From contig DATFYA010000004.1 of the NCBI GenBank assembly GCA_035315345.1, positions 1 through 48,279 on the forward strand: DNA of 48,279 bases. Direction: 5' to 3'. The DNA is from Candidatus Methylomirabilota bacterium. GTDB taxonomy: Bacteria > Methylomirabilota > Methylomirabilia > Rokubacteriales > CSP1-6. A model generated the notes under the pieces. It was not told where the DNA came from. It made no database searches and was given only the letters and a program-made list of their open reading frames with translations. The number at the start of each line of letters is the position of its first letter. Position 1 is the first letter of the stretch. The position numbers and the translations under genes are program-made. Below are positions 21,971-29,401 of the stretch, piece by piece.

Positions 21971-23233
21971 CTACACGACGCCGGCGGCGCGCAACGCCTC
22001 GACGCGCGCCTTCGGCATGCGCAGCAGCCCGGTGAGGATCTCGTCGGTGTGCTGGCCCAGCAGCGGTGGCGCCGCGGTGGCCGCGCCCGGCGTGTCGTGC
22101 AGGCGCACCGGCACCCCCATCACGGTGATCGGGCCCGCCTTGGGATGCGGGAGCGAGACCATCATGCCGCGCGCGCGAAGATGCGCGCTCTCGCACACCT
22201 CGGCCACGCTCTTGATGCGGCCGGCGGGCACGCCCGCCTTGTCCAGGCGGGCGAGCCATTCGTCGGCCGGGCGCGCGCCCAGGATCTCGTTGAGCAGCGG
22301 GACCAGCACCTTGCGATTCGCGACCCGGTTGGCCTCGGTGTCGAAGCGCGGATCGCGGATCAGGTCCTCGCGATCCAGAGCGCGGCAGGTCCGCTCCCAC
22401 AGCGAGTTGTTGGCGACCCCGAGCGTGAGATACACGTCTTTGGCCTTGAACACCTCGTAGGGCACGATCGAGGGATGCTCGTTGCCCCGCCGCGCCGGAC
22501 GGCCCCCCGCGTTCCAGTAGAGGCCGGCCTGATAGGTGAGCAGCGAGGCCATCACGTCCAGCATGCCGATCTCGACCTTTTGCCCGGTGCCGGTCCTCTG
22601 GCGGCTCAGCAGGGCCAGCGTGATGCCCTGCGCGGCGGCCATGCCCGCGACGAGATCGCCGATCGAGTTGCCCACCTTCACCGGCGGGCCGTCGGGGAAG
22701 CCGGTGATGTCCATGACCCCGGACTCGCCCTGCACGATCAGGTCGTAGCCCGGCCGGTGGGCTTCGGGCCCGCTCTCCCCGAAGCCCGAGATCGAGCAGT
22801 ACACCAGGCGCGGATTCATCTTCCGGAGCGCTTCGTAGCCGAAGCCCAAACGCTCCATCGTGCCGGGCCGGAAATTCTCGAGCACCACGTCGGCGGAGAC
22901 GAGCAGCCGCCGGAGGATCGCCTGGCCCTCGGGCGCCTTCATGTTGAGGGTGAGGCTCTTCTTGTTGCGATTCACCGAGAGGAAATACGTCGCTTCCCCG
23001 CTCACGAAGGGCGGCCAGCCGCGCGTATCGTCGCCCCTGCCGGGCTCCTCGATCTTGATGACCTCGGCGCCCATGTCACCGAGCGACATGGCGCAGAACG
23101 GCCCGGCCAGTACGCGGGTGAGATCGATGACGCGCACGCCGTGCAGCGGCGGGCGGGCGGCGGGGCGGCCGGCGGTCTTCGCTCGGCGGGTCGGAGCGGC
23201 AGCCTTGCCGGATCGGGCTCTAGTCTTTGCCAC
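21971..23233 (-). CDS. CaiB/BaiF family III CoA-transferase
   Basis: A 420-residue family III CoA-transferase. LHGVRVIDLTRVLAGPFCAM is the N-terminal signature, NRNKKSLTLNMKAPEG follows, and GNSIGDLVAGMAAAQG holds the catalytic Asp that forms the acyl-aspartyl anhydride. It probably activates a carboxylic acid by moving CoA from succinyl-CoA or another donor. The GTG start at 23233 overlaps the DUF35 gene by 14 bp. A basic Ala/Lys/Arg-rich N-terminal tail of about 27 residues precedes the domain. Confidence 0.92.
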   Translation of the reverse strand: MAKTRARSGKAAAPTRRAKTAGRPAARPPLHGVRVIDLTRVLAGPFCAMSLGDMGAEVIKIEEPGRGDDTRGWPPFVSGEATYFLSVNRNKKSLTLNMKAPEGQAILRRLLVSADVVLENFRPGTMERLGFGYEALRKMNPRLVYCSISGFGESGPEAHRPGYDLIVQGESGVMDITGFPDGPPVKVGNSIGDLVAGMAAAQGITLALLSRQRTGTGQKVEIGMLDVMASLLTYQAGLYWNAGGRPARRGNEHPSIVPYEVFKAKDVYLTLGVANNSLWERTCRALDREDLIRDPRFDTEANRVANRKVLVPLLNEILGARPADEWLARLDKAGVPAGRIKSVAEVCESAHLRARGMMVSLPHPKAGPITVMGVPVRLHDTPGAATAAPPLLGQHTDEILTGLLRMPKARVEALRAAGVV

Positions 23234-23645
23234 GGGGCCTCCTGTTCCACACGCCCTGGACGACGCTCTTGCCGATGGCGGCGACGCGCTCGCCGCGGGC
23301 GCCCGCGCGCTTCCAGAACAGGCGCGCCCGGTCGGTGAACCCGATGTGGGAGAAGTAGAGCACGGAATCGACCGCCTCCACCGCGACGTGCGAGCCGATC
23401 TTCACACCCTCGGTCGCGGTCCCGTGGCAGAAGAGCCGCGCGCCGCCTTCGAGCTGCACGAGGGCGATGTGCAGCGGGGCTCGAAAGCCCTCGGGCGGCG
23501 AGTGCAGGGTGGTGAACGAGACCACCTCCCCGAGCGGCGGCAGCACCGCCGCCTCCATCTTGACCGGATGATCGGGACAGATGCTGGCCGGCGGCACCAC
23601 GAGGCGCCGGCAGCGGGGACAGCGCGAGGCGCGCAGGTCGGCCAT
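23220..23645 (-). CDS. DUF35 zinc-ribbon/OB-fold protein (thiolase partner)
   Basis: A 141-residue acyl-CoA-associated DUF35 protein. The rubredoxin-like ribbon is RCPRCRRLVVPPASICPDH, with CPxC and CPxH, so the fourth zinc ligand appears to be His instead of Cys. The OB fold follows (GEVVSFTTLHSPPEGFRAP, PLHIALVQLEGGARLFCH). DUF35 proteins bind beside thiolase-fold enzymes and shape their CoA site, as known for archaeal thiolase/HMG-CoA synthase and for ChsH2-Ltp2. ATG 23645 overlaps the thiolase stop (TGATG), consistent with a stable complex. Confidence 0.88.
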   Translation of the reverse strand: MADLRASRCPRCRRLVVPPASICPDHPVKMEAAVLPPLGEVVSFTTLHSPPEGFRAPLHIALVQLEGGARLFCHGTATEGVKIGSHVAVEAVDSVLYFSHIGFTDRARLFWKRAGARGERVAAIGKSVVQGVWNRRPRGKD

Positions 23646-24772
23646 CAGCGGGCGGCCTCGACCAGCGTCACCCAGTTGTTGGTGGCGAGGCCGCCGATGG
23701 ACTGGGCCAGGCCCACGCGCGCCGGCACCTGCCGGCCCTCCGCGGTGCCGCGCAGCTGCCAGCACAGCTCGACCAGCTGCGAGATGCCGGTGGCGGCCAG
23801 CGGATGGCCACGCGCCTTGAGCCCGCCCGACGGATTGACGGGCAGGCGCCCGCCGATCGCGGTCTCACCGTCGAGGGTCGCGCGCCCCGCCTTGCCCGAC
23901 GGCACGAGCCCGGTGTCCTCGAGCGAGATCAGCTCGAAGGGCGTGAAGGCATCGTGGATCTCGGCCACCTCGACGCGTGCGGCTCCGAAGCCGGCCATGC
24001 GGTAGGCCGCCTCCGCCGCGCTCTGGGTGGCGCGGAACGAGGTGAGATCGCTCCGATAGCGCACCGCGATCGAATCCGCCCCCTGCCCGATGCCCGCGAT
24101 GCGCACCGCGCGCCGCTCGCCGGTCAACACCAGCGCCGCGCCGCCGTCCGAGATCGGGCAGCAGTGGAAGAGGCGCAGGGGGTCGGCCACCACCCGGCTC
24201 TCCATCACCGTCTCCAGCGTGACCGGCTCGCGGAAGTGGGCGAACGGGTTGCGGGCGCCGTGCGCGTGGTTCTTCACCGCGACCTGCGAGATCTCCTTCA
24301 ACGTGAGCCCGCGCCGGTGCATGGCCGCGCGAGTCACCAGCCCGGCGAGCGCCGGCATGGTGGTGCCGTAGCTCTTCTCGTAGGGATCGATCGAGCGGCC
24401 GATGATGTCGGAGACCCGCGGCGTCGCGATGTGGGTCATCTTCTCGCCGCCCACCACCAGCACCGAGCGGTGGAAGCCGGCCGCGATCGAGGCATAGGCC
24501 GAGTAGACGGCGGCCACGCCGGAGGACGTCGCGGTCTCGACCCGCAGCGCCGGCACGTGCGACAGCCCGATGCGGGTGGCGATCAGCGAGGCGAAGTTGC
24601 CCTCGCCGGTGAACTCCTCGGGGTTCATCGCGGCCACCACCAGGCCGTCGGGCCGCTCGATGCCGGCGTCGGTCATGGCGGCCAGGGCCGCCTCCGCCAT
24701 GAGATCGGGGAGATTCTCGTCGCGCCGGCCGAAGCGGGTCATCCCCGCTCCCGCGATCCACACGTCGCTCAC
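23645..24772 (-). CDS. SCP2-type thiolase-fold protein lacking the nucleophilic cysteine
   Basis: A 375-residue thiolase-fold protein. WIAGAGMTRFGRR and the late ARGHPLAATG (catalytic His loop) and AEIHDAFTPFELI are typical of non-specific-lipid-transfer (SCP2) thiolases. At the nucleophile site the text is VETATSSGVAA: where thiolases have a Cys, this protein has Thr82, flanked by Ser83-Ser84. Classical Claisen condensation or thiolysis is therefore unlikely. With the coupled DUF35 and MaoC proteins it resembles Ltp2, a Cys-less thiolase-fold retro-aldolase. GTG 24772 is the first in-frame start before WIAGAG; a TTGACA promoter ends 6 nt upstream. Confidence 0.88.
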   Translation of the reverse strand: MSDVWIAGAGMTRFGRRDENLPDLMAEAALAAMTDAGIERPDGLVVAAMNPEEFTGEGNFASLIATRIGLSHVPALRVETATSSGVAAVYSAYASIAAGFHRSVLVVGGEKMTHIATPRVSDIIGRSIDPYEKSYGTTMPALAGLVTRAAMHRRGLTLKEISQVAVKNHAHGARNPFAHFREPVTLETVMESRVVADPLRLFHCCPISDGGAALVLTGERRAVRIAGIGQGADSIAVRYRSDLTSFRATQSAAEAAYRMAGFGAARVEVAEIHDAFTPFELISLEDTGLVPSGKAGRATLDGETAIGGRLPVNPSGGLKARGHPLAATGISQLVELCWQLRGTAEGRQVPARVGLAQSIGGLATNNWVTLVEAAR

Positions 24773-24778
24773 GCATCC

Positions 24779-24808
24779 ATTTCAAACCGGGCCGCGACCG
24801 GGTGTCAA
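24779..24808 (-). promoter_or_regulatory. Candidate promoter of the thiolase operon
   Basis: A perfect TTGACA (24803-24808), 18-bp spacer and TGAAAT (24779-24784), minus strand. The -35 overlaps the stop codon of the upstream Fis-type gene. The predicted start is at the GTG of the thiolase, implying a leaderless mRNA. Confidence 0.42.
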
Positions 24809-25134
24809 CGTGTTTGAGCCGGTCGCGCCGACGCCTCCCCGCGTCGCGGTGCCATCGCCGCGGGCGGCACGCGGATCTCGAACTCGCGGATGAGGCGCAG
24901 CAGATACGTGCGCTGCAGGCCCAGCGCCCGCGCCGCGCGGGTGCGGTTGCCACCGGACTGGGTGAGCGTGGCCTCGAGCAGGTGCCGCTTGAACTCGGAG
25001 ACCGCACCGTGGAAGCCGGGCAGCGCCCGGGCGGGCGCGGTGGGCAGCGCCGCGGAGTCGGACAGGCCCTTCGGCATGCGCGGGGCCGAAGACCGGGGAG
25101 CGGGCTCGGGAGCGGGCATCAGTAGGGTTGTCAT
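24805..25134 (-). CDS. Small Fis/NtrC-type helix-turn-helix protein
   Basis: A 109-residue protein with a disordered, Pro/Ala/Ser-rich first half and a Fis-type DNA-binding domain at about residues 45-85: LLEATLTQSGGNRTRAARAL followed by GLQRTYLLRLIREF. This HTH is the C-terminal domain of sigma-54 activators, here without receiver or AAA+ domain. It precedes the thiolase operon and may control it. The start is uncertain: 25134 is the first ATG; GTG 25164 is possible but overlaps a putative sigma-54 promoter, and later ATGs at 25119 and 25077 also fit. Confidence 0.7.
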   Translation of the reverse strand: MTTLLMPAPEPAPRSSAPRMPKGLSDSAALPTAPARALPGFHGAVSEFKRHLLEATLTQSGGNRTRAARALGLQRTYLLRLIREFEIRVPPAAMAPRRGEASARPAQTR

Positions 25135-25148
25135 GCGGGCGGAGCTTC

Positions 25149-25163
25149 GCAAGGCCTGTGCCA
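25149..25163 (-). promoter_or_regulatory. Candidate sigma-54 promoter upstream of the Fis-type gene
   Basis: On the minus strand TGGCAC-AGGCC-TTGC matches the -24/-12 consensus (TGGCAC, 5 nt, TTGC) exactly in bases and spacing. Transcription would begin about 12 nt downstream of the -12 element, close to ATG 25134. No sigma-54 activator with an AAA+ domain is in the window. Confidence 0.45.
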
Positions 25164-25312
25164 CGCGGCGACGACGCGGTCGTCGAGCGAGAATCGCCGT
25201 CGAGGCGGGCCATGGGCGAGGCGCGGCGCGCCGACATCACGGCTCGTGCACCAGACCGTGTGCAGCCGGGGCGAGCCGTTGCCGTCGCGCGTGGGCACGA
25301 GAGACCGCGGAC

Positions 25313-25342
25313 AAAAAAGAGGGGCCCGCGTGAGCGGGCCCC
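25313..25342 (-). terminator. Rho-independent terminator of the ferredoxin gene
   Basis: On the minus strand a perfect 9-bp stem GGGGCCCGC / GCGGGCCCC with TCAC loop is followed by CTC-like bases and a run of six T. It lies about 27 bp after the ferredoxin stop and separates it from the Fis-type gene. The 178-bp stretch between 25135 and 25312 carries the sigma-54 candidate and nothing else I recognise. Confidence 0.85.
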
Positions 25343-25368
25343 GATGACTCGAGCGGGCGTCGGCGGCG

Positions 25369-25635
25369 CTAGGCCTTGGTGGCCGGCTTGACGCCCGGAT
25401 TGTCCTTGAAGAACTGCTTGTTCAGCTCGATGAAATTCTTCCAGTTGGCCGGTGTCTCGTCCTCCGCGAAGATCGCCTTCACCGGGCAGACCGGCTCGCA
25501 CGCCCCACAGTCGATGCACTCATCGGGATGGATGTAGAGCATGGTCTCGCCCTCGTAGATGCAATCCACGGGGCAGACCTCGACGCAGGCCTTGTCCTTC
25601 ACGTTGATGCAGGGCTCAGCGATGATATACGCCAT
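25369..25635 (-). CDS. fdxA: Seven-iron ferredoxin (3Fe-4S plus 4Fe-4S)
   Basis: An 88-residue cytoplasmic electron carrier. Cysteines at 9, 17, 21, 25, 40, 43, 46 and 50 reproduce the spacing of Azotobacter FdI-type 7Fe ferredoxins: the 3Fe cluster uses 9, 17 and 50, and the 4Fe cluster uses 21, 40, 43 and 46. The Cys at 25 is the free one of this family. IHPDECIDCGACEPVCPV is the 4Fe motif. A strong Shine-Dalgarno AGGAGG (25641-25646) and a consensus promoter precede it and a terminator follows, so it is a single-gene unit. Redox partner unknown. Confidence 0.95.
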   Translation of the reverse strand: MAYIIAEPCINVKDKACVEVCPVDCIYEGETMLYIHPDECIDCGACEPVCPVKAIFAEDETPANWKNFIELNKQFFKDNPGVKPATKA

Positions 25636-25690
25636 TCCGGCCTCCTGTTAACCGGTCACCCGGGAAAAACCGCCTTCAAACCCACATACT

Positions 25691-25718
25691 TGTATCAACT
25701 CGCCCTGGGACGTGTCAA
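25691..25718 (-). promoter_or_regulatory. Sigma-70 promoter of the ferredoxin gene
   Basis: Perfect TTGACA (25713-25718), 16-bp spacer and GATACA (25691-25696) on the minus strand, giving a leader of about 50 nt that ends in AGGAGG. The area around it is relatively AT-rich for this genome. Confidence 0.6.
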
Positions 25719-25734
25719 GGCGTTTGACCCGTCG

Positions 25735-26640
25735 TTAGAGCGTGCGAAGCTTGGGATCGAGCGCGTCGCGGAGCGAGTCGCCGAAGAGATTGAACGCGAA
25801 CACGGCGAGGCTGATCGCCACTCCCGGAAAGAGGGCCATCCAGGGCGCGGACTCCGCGAAATCGACGGCCGCCCCGCGCAGCATCAGGCCCCACGCGGGC
25901 GTCGGCTCCTGCACGCCCAGCCCCAGGAACGACAGCGACGCCTCGGCCAGGATGGCCTGGCTCAGGAACGCGGTGAGCATGATGAGATACGAGGCGACCA
26001 CGTTCGGCAGCATGTGACGCATGATGATCCGCGCGTGACCGAAGCCGGCGGCGCGGGCCGCGTCGACGTACGGCATCTCGCGGATGGTGAGCGCCGAGGA
26101 GCGAATCACGAGCGCGGCGCGCGGGATCATCGGGATCGTGATCGCCATGATCACGTTCGGGATGCTGTTGCCGAGGATGGCCACCAGGGCCAGCGCCAGG
26201 ATGATGAGCGGAAACGAGAGGAAGATGTCCATCAGGCGTTGCAGGTACAGGTCCACCAGCCCGCCGAAGTACGCGCTGCCCACGCCCAGGATGGCCCCGA
26301 AGGTGGCGCCCAGCATCGCGGCCCCGAAGCCGACGAGCAGCGCGGTGCGCGACCCGTAGATGAGGCGCGAGAGCACGTCACGGCCGAAGGCGTCGGTGCC
26401 CAGCCAGTGCGCGGCGCTGGGGGCGGCCAGCATGGCCCCGAAGTCCACCGCCACCGGATCGTAGGGCGCGAGCACCCCCGCGAACACCGCGAGGATCAGC
26501 ATGAGCAGCACCACCGCCGCTCCCACCGCCCCGAGCGTCCGGTGCCGCGCGAAATCGCGGATGGCGGCCCACCACGCGGCGCCGGCGGAGGGCTCGCTCG
26601 CTTCGGCCGCGATCAGGTCGATCGGAGTGTTGATGGCCAT
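25735..26640 (-). CDS. dppC: Dipeptide/oligopeptide ABC transporter permease, DppC/OppC type
   Basis: A 301-residue inner-membrane permease with an N-terminal OppC_N segment (RHRTLGAVGAAVVLLMLILA), then the BPD transmembrane core: LGTDAFGRDVLSRLIYGSR, and the EAA-type loop DAARAAGFGHARIIMRHMLP that contacts the ATPase. About six spans. It pairs with the DppB-type permease 13 bp upstream. The substrate class is peptide, nickel or similar; the sequence does not say which. Confidence 0.93.
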   Translation of the reverse strand: MAINTPIDLIAAEASEPSAGAAWWAAIRDFARHRTLGAVGAAVVLLMLILAVFAGVLAPYDPVAVDFGAMLAAPSAAHWLGTDAFGRDVLSRLIYGSRTALLVGFGAAMLGATFGAILGVGSAYFGGLVDLYLQRLMDIFLSFPLIILALALVAILGNSIPNVIMAITIPMIPRAALVIRSSALTIREMPYVDAARAAGFGHARIIMRHMLPNVVASYLIMLTAFLSQAILAEASLSFLGLGVQEPTPAWGLMLRGAAVDFAESAPWMALFPGVAISLAVFAFNLFGDSLRDALDPKLRTL

Positions 26641-26653
26641 GGATTTGTCCGGT

Positions 26654-27607
26654 TTAGCGGTACCGAATCCGCGGGTCGATCCAGGCGTACATGACGTCCA
26701 TCACGAAGTTCGCGAAGATGAAGATGCCGGCCACCAGCATCACCAGCGCCTGGATCAGCGTGTAGTCGCGATGGGCCACCGCCTGGACGAAGAGCAGCCC
26801 GATCCCGTTCAGGTTGAAGACCTGCTCGGTGACCACGAGGCCGCCGATCAGGAACGCGAACTCGAGCGCGATCACCGTCAACACCGGCAGCATCGCGTTC
26901 TTCAGCGCGTGGCGGACGAGGATGAGCCGCTGCGCGAGGCCCTTGGCCCGCGCGGTGCGCACGTAGTCCTCGCGCAGCACCTCCAGCATGGCGGAGCGGG
27001 TCATGCGAGTGGCCACCGCCGAGTAGCGATAGCCCACCGCGAGGGCAGGCCAGATGAGCTGCTGGAGGTTCTGCCACGGGCTCACCCAGAACGGGGTATA
27101 GACCATCGGGGGCAGCCACTTGAACACGATGAGGAACGTCAGGATGAACAGGATGCCCAGCCAGAAGGAGGGGCAGGCCAGCCCCGCGATCGAGAAGACG
27201 CGGACCGCGTAGTCCACCCAGGTGTCCTGCTTGAGGGCGGCGAGGATCCCGAGGGGCACCGCGAGCAGCACCGCCACCACCGTCGACATGATCGCCACCT
27301 GCAGGGACAGCGCGAAGCGCAGCTTGATCTCCTGCCAGATGGAGGCGCCCGTCCACATCGAGGTGCCGAAGTCGAGCCGGGCCACCCCGGTCATCCAGGT
27401 CACGAACTGCTTCCAGATCGGCTGGTCGAGCCCGAACCGCGCGCGCTCCGCGTCGATGGCGGCCTGGGACGCGGCGCCCCGGTCCCCGGCCAGCCGCAGC
27501 TCCACCACGTCACCCGGGATGACCCGGATGAGGATGAAGGTGACGACCGCCACCCCCACGATGGTGGGGAACATGAGCAGGAAGCGCTTGATCAGGTATT
27601 TCCACAT
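26654..27607 (-). CDS. dppB: Dipeptide/oligopeptide ABC transporter permease, DppB/OppB type
   Basis: A 317-residue permease. It begins with the first span and FILIRVIPGD typical of DppB; the EAA loop is EDYVRTARAKGLAQRLILVRHALKN-like (positions about 205-230), and the C-terminus AWIDPRIRYR is the usual family ending. Six spans are visible. The gene follows the solute-binding protein gene across a strong 16-bp hairpin. With DppC it forms the channel of the importer. Confidence 0.93.
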   Translation of the reverse strand: MWKYLIKRFLLMFPTIVGVAVVTFILIRVIPGDVVELRLAGDRGAASQAAIDAERARFGLDQPIWKQFVTWMTGVARLDFGTSMWTGASIWQEIKLRFALSLQVAIMSTVVAVLLAVPLGILAALKQDTWVDYAVRVFSIAGLACPSFWLGILFILTFLIVFKWLPPMVYTPFWVSPWQNLQQLIWPALAVGYRYSAVATRMTRSAMLEVLREDYVRTARAKGLAQRLILVRHALKNAMLPVLTVIALEFAFLIGGLVVTEQVFNLNGIGLLFVQAVAHRDYTLIQALVMLVAGIFIFANFVMDVMYAWIDPRIRYR

Positions 27608-27617
27608 GGGGGTGCAG

Positions 27618-27654
27618 GCGGGCCCGCGCCGGAGGGCGTCCGGCGCGGGCCCGC
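27618..27654 (-). other. Intercistronic 16-bp perfect hairpin
   Basis: GCGGGCCCGCGCCGGA (27618-27633) and its exact inverse (27639-27654) enclose a 5-nt loop, between the solute-binding protein stop and the dppB start. No T-run follows, so it is probably an mRNA-stabilising or attenuating structure that keeps the binding-protein message above that of the permeases, a common design in ABC importers. Confidence 0.7.
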
Positions 27655-27665
27655 GGAGATCTCCC

Positions 27666-29270
27666 CTACTCCGACAGCCAGACCGTGTCGAGCATGTTGT
27701 TCAGATAGTGGCTGGGCGTGATCGTCCAGCCGTGGACCTTCGAGTTGTGCGGGATGATCCGGTGCCACTGCAGCGTGTAGATGACGTGCGTCTCCTCGTC
27801 GAGGAGCCGCTTCTCGAGCTGGCGGATGATCTTCTTGCGGTCCTCGATGTCGCCGGCCCGCGCCTGCTTCTGGTACAGCTCGTCGATCATCTTGTCCTTG
27901 TGCTTGCCGTAGTTGGCGTCCGACGTGCTGATGAAGCGCGCCAGGTCCAGGTCCGGCTCCACGATGAAGCCGCACTGGAAGTCCATCGCGACATCGAAGT
28001 CGCCCCGCTTCAGCATCGGGTGATACGCGGAGGCCTCGATGGTCTCGATCTTCACGTTGAGCCCGATCTGCCGCCACTGGTCCACGAGCCAGATGCCGAC
28101 GGGCTCGTAGGGATGCGGGATGCCGCGATTCTTGAAGGTGAACGAGAAGCCGTCGGGGACGCCGGCCTCCTTCAGCAGCCGTTTGGCCTCGGCCCGGTTC
28201 GCGTTGATGTCGTGACCGTAGCCGGCGAGCTTCTCCAGCTCGGCGGGCGGCGTCGCGTAGGGCGTGCCCGGCACCTGGATGCCGCCCACGTCCTTCACGA
28301 TGGTGATCTTGGAGAGCTTCTGCGAGGCCTCGTAGCGGTCGAGGGCCAGCGACAGGGCGCGGCGCACGCGCTTGTCGTCGAACGGCTTCTTCTCGTGGTG
28401 CATCGAGACGAAGTTCAGGCAGTCCCACGGGCTCTCCTGCACCGTGATCTTGTTGCCGAGCGCGGAGACCAGCTGGTCACGCTCCGGCGGGCTGAACCCG
28501 CGGAACTGGATGTGCGCCCGCTCCCCGCGGATGGCCGCCACCTGCGCGGCCGACGAGCTGATGAACATGGCCCGGTACCCGTCCAGATACGGCTTGCCCT
28601 TGTCCCAGTAGTTGGGGTTCTTCTTGCCCACCCAGTGCGAGCCCTTGACGTGCTCGACGAAGGTGAAGGGCCCGGTGCCCATGATGTTCTTCTCGTACCA
28701 GTGCATGTCCTTGGCGAGGATGTCCGCCTTGTAGATCCAGTTCCACGGCGAGCAGAGATTCAGGAGCAGCGAGGCCTCGGGATACTTCAGCCGGAAGCGC
28801 ACCGTGTAGGGGTCCGGCGCCTCCACCACCTCGATCGACCGGTACGACTCCTTGCGGAGCGACTTCACGCCGGCGGGCGGGAAGATGATCTTGTCGTAGG
28901 AGGCCTTCACGTCCTTCGACGTCATCTCGGTGCCGTCGTGGAACTTCACGCCCTGCCGCAGCTTGAAGGTGTAGACCAGCCCGTCCTTGGAGATCGTCCA
29001 CGACTCGGCGAGATCGCCGACCGGCTTGGTGCCGGTCTTGTCGAACGGATCGACCCGCATGAGCAGGTTGTAGTGCGGCGCGATCGGATGGATCACGCCG
29101 AACGTCTCCTCGGCGTGCGCGTCGTAGGAGGGCGGCTCCGACGGCACCACGTAGAGCAGCTCTCCCCCGGAGCGCGGCTTGTCCTGTGCCACGGCCGATA
29201 GGGGCCAGCTGGTCAGACCAAGAACCACGACGAGGATCGTCGGGATCAACCATTTAGTGCCAGGGCGCAT
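27666..29270 (-). CDS. Extracellular solute-binding protein, family 5 (peptide/nickel type)
   Basis: A 534-residue periplasmic binding protein. The Sec signal (LIPTILVVVLGLTSWPLSAVAQ) is cut near residue 29. The SBP_bac_5 fold is shown by GDLAESWTISKDGLVYTFKL, RQGVKFHDGTEMTSKDV, NPNYWDKGKPYLDG and FDDKRVRRALSLALDR. It delivers substrate to the DppB/DppC permeases encoded downstream. A GGAGG at 29277-29281 precedes the ATG. The gene has its own strong promoter, separate from that of the two ATPase genes. Ligand unknown. Confidence 0.93.
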   Translation of the reverse strand: MRPGTKWLIPTILVVVLGLTSWPLSAVAQDKPRSGGELLYVVPSEPPSYDAHAEETFGVIHPIAPHYNLLMRVDPFDKTGTKPVGDLAESWTISKDGLVYTFKLRQGVKFHDGTEMTSKDVKASYDKIIFPPAGVKSLRKESYRSIEVVEAPDPYTVRFRLKYPEASLLLNLCSPWNWIYKADILAKDMHWYEKNIMGTGPFTFVEHVKGSHWVGKKNPNYWDKGKPYLDGYRAMFISSSAAQVAAIRGERAHIQFRGFSPPERDQLVSALGNKITVQESPWDCLNFVSMHHEKKPFDDKRVRRALSLALDRYEASQKLSKITIVKDVGGIQVPGTPYATPPAELEKLAGYGHDINANRAEAKRLLKEAGVPDGFSFTFKNRGIPHPYEPVGIWLVDQWRQIGLNVKIETIEASAYHPMLKRGDFDVAMDFQCGFIVEPDLDLARFISTSDANYGKHKDKMIDELYQKQARAGDIEDRKKIIRQLEKRLLDEETHVIYTLQWHRIIPHNSKVHGWTITPSHYLNNMLDTVWLSE

Positions 29271-29357
29271 GGACCACCTCCGCGCTGAGATTCTGCGAGA
29301 CGGCTATGTGAGGATTCAATCCGTCAGGGCAAGCCAGGGTTCCCACTGATTTTCGCT

Positions 29358-29386
29358 AATTTAGCGGCACCCCACCCCCGTGTCAA
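29358..29386 (-). promoter_or_regulatory. Sigma-70 promoter of the solute-binding protein gene
   Basis: Perfect TTGACA (29381-29386), 17-bp spacer, TAAATT (29358-29363), minus strand. It lies in the 131-bp gap after oppF and gives a leader of roughly 80 nt. Confidence 0.62.
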
Positions 29387-29401
29387 GGTGCCCCCGGGAA
29401 C

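Noticed and set aside
25135-25312. Small plus-strand genes opposite and beyond the Fis-type gene
   Set aside because: Arg-rich frames without start signals or family resemblance, typical GC-rich noise.
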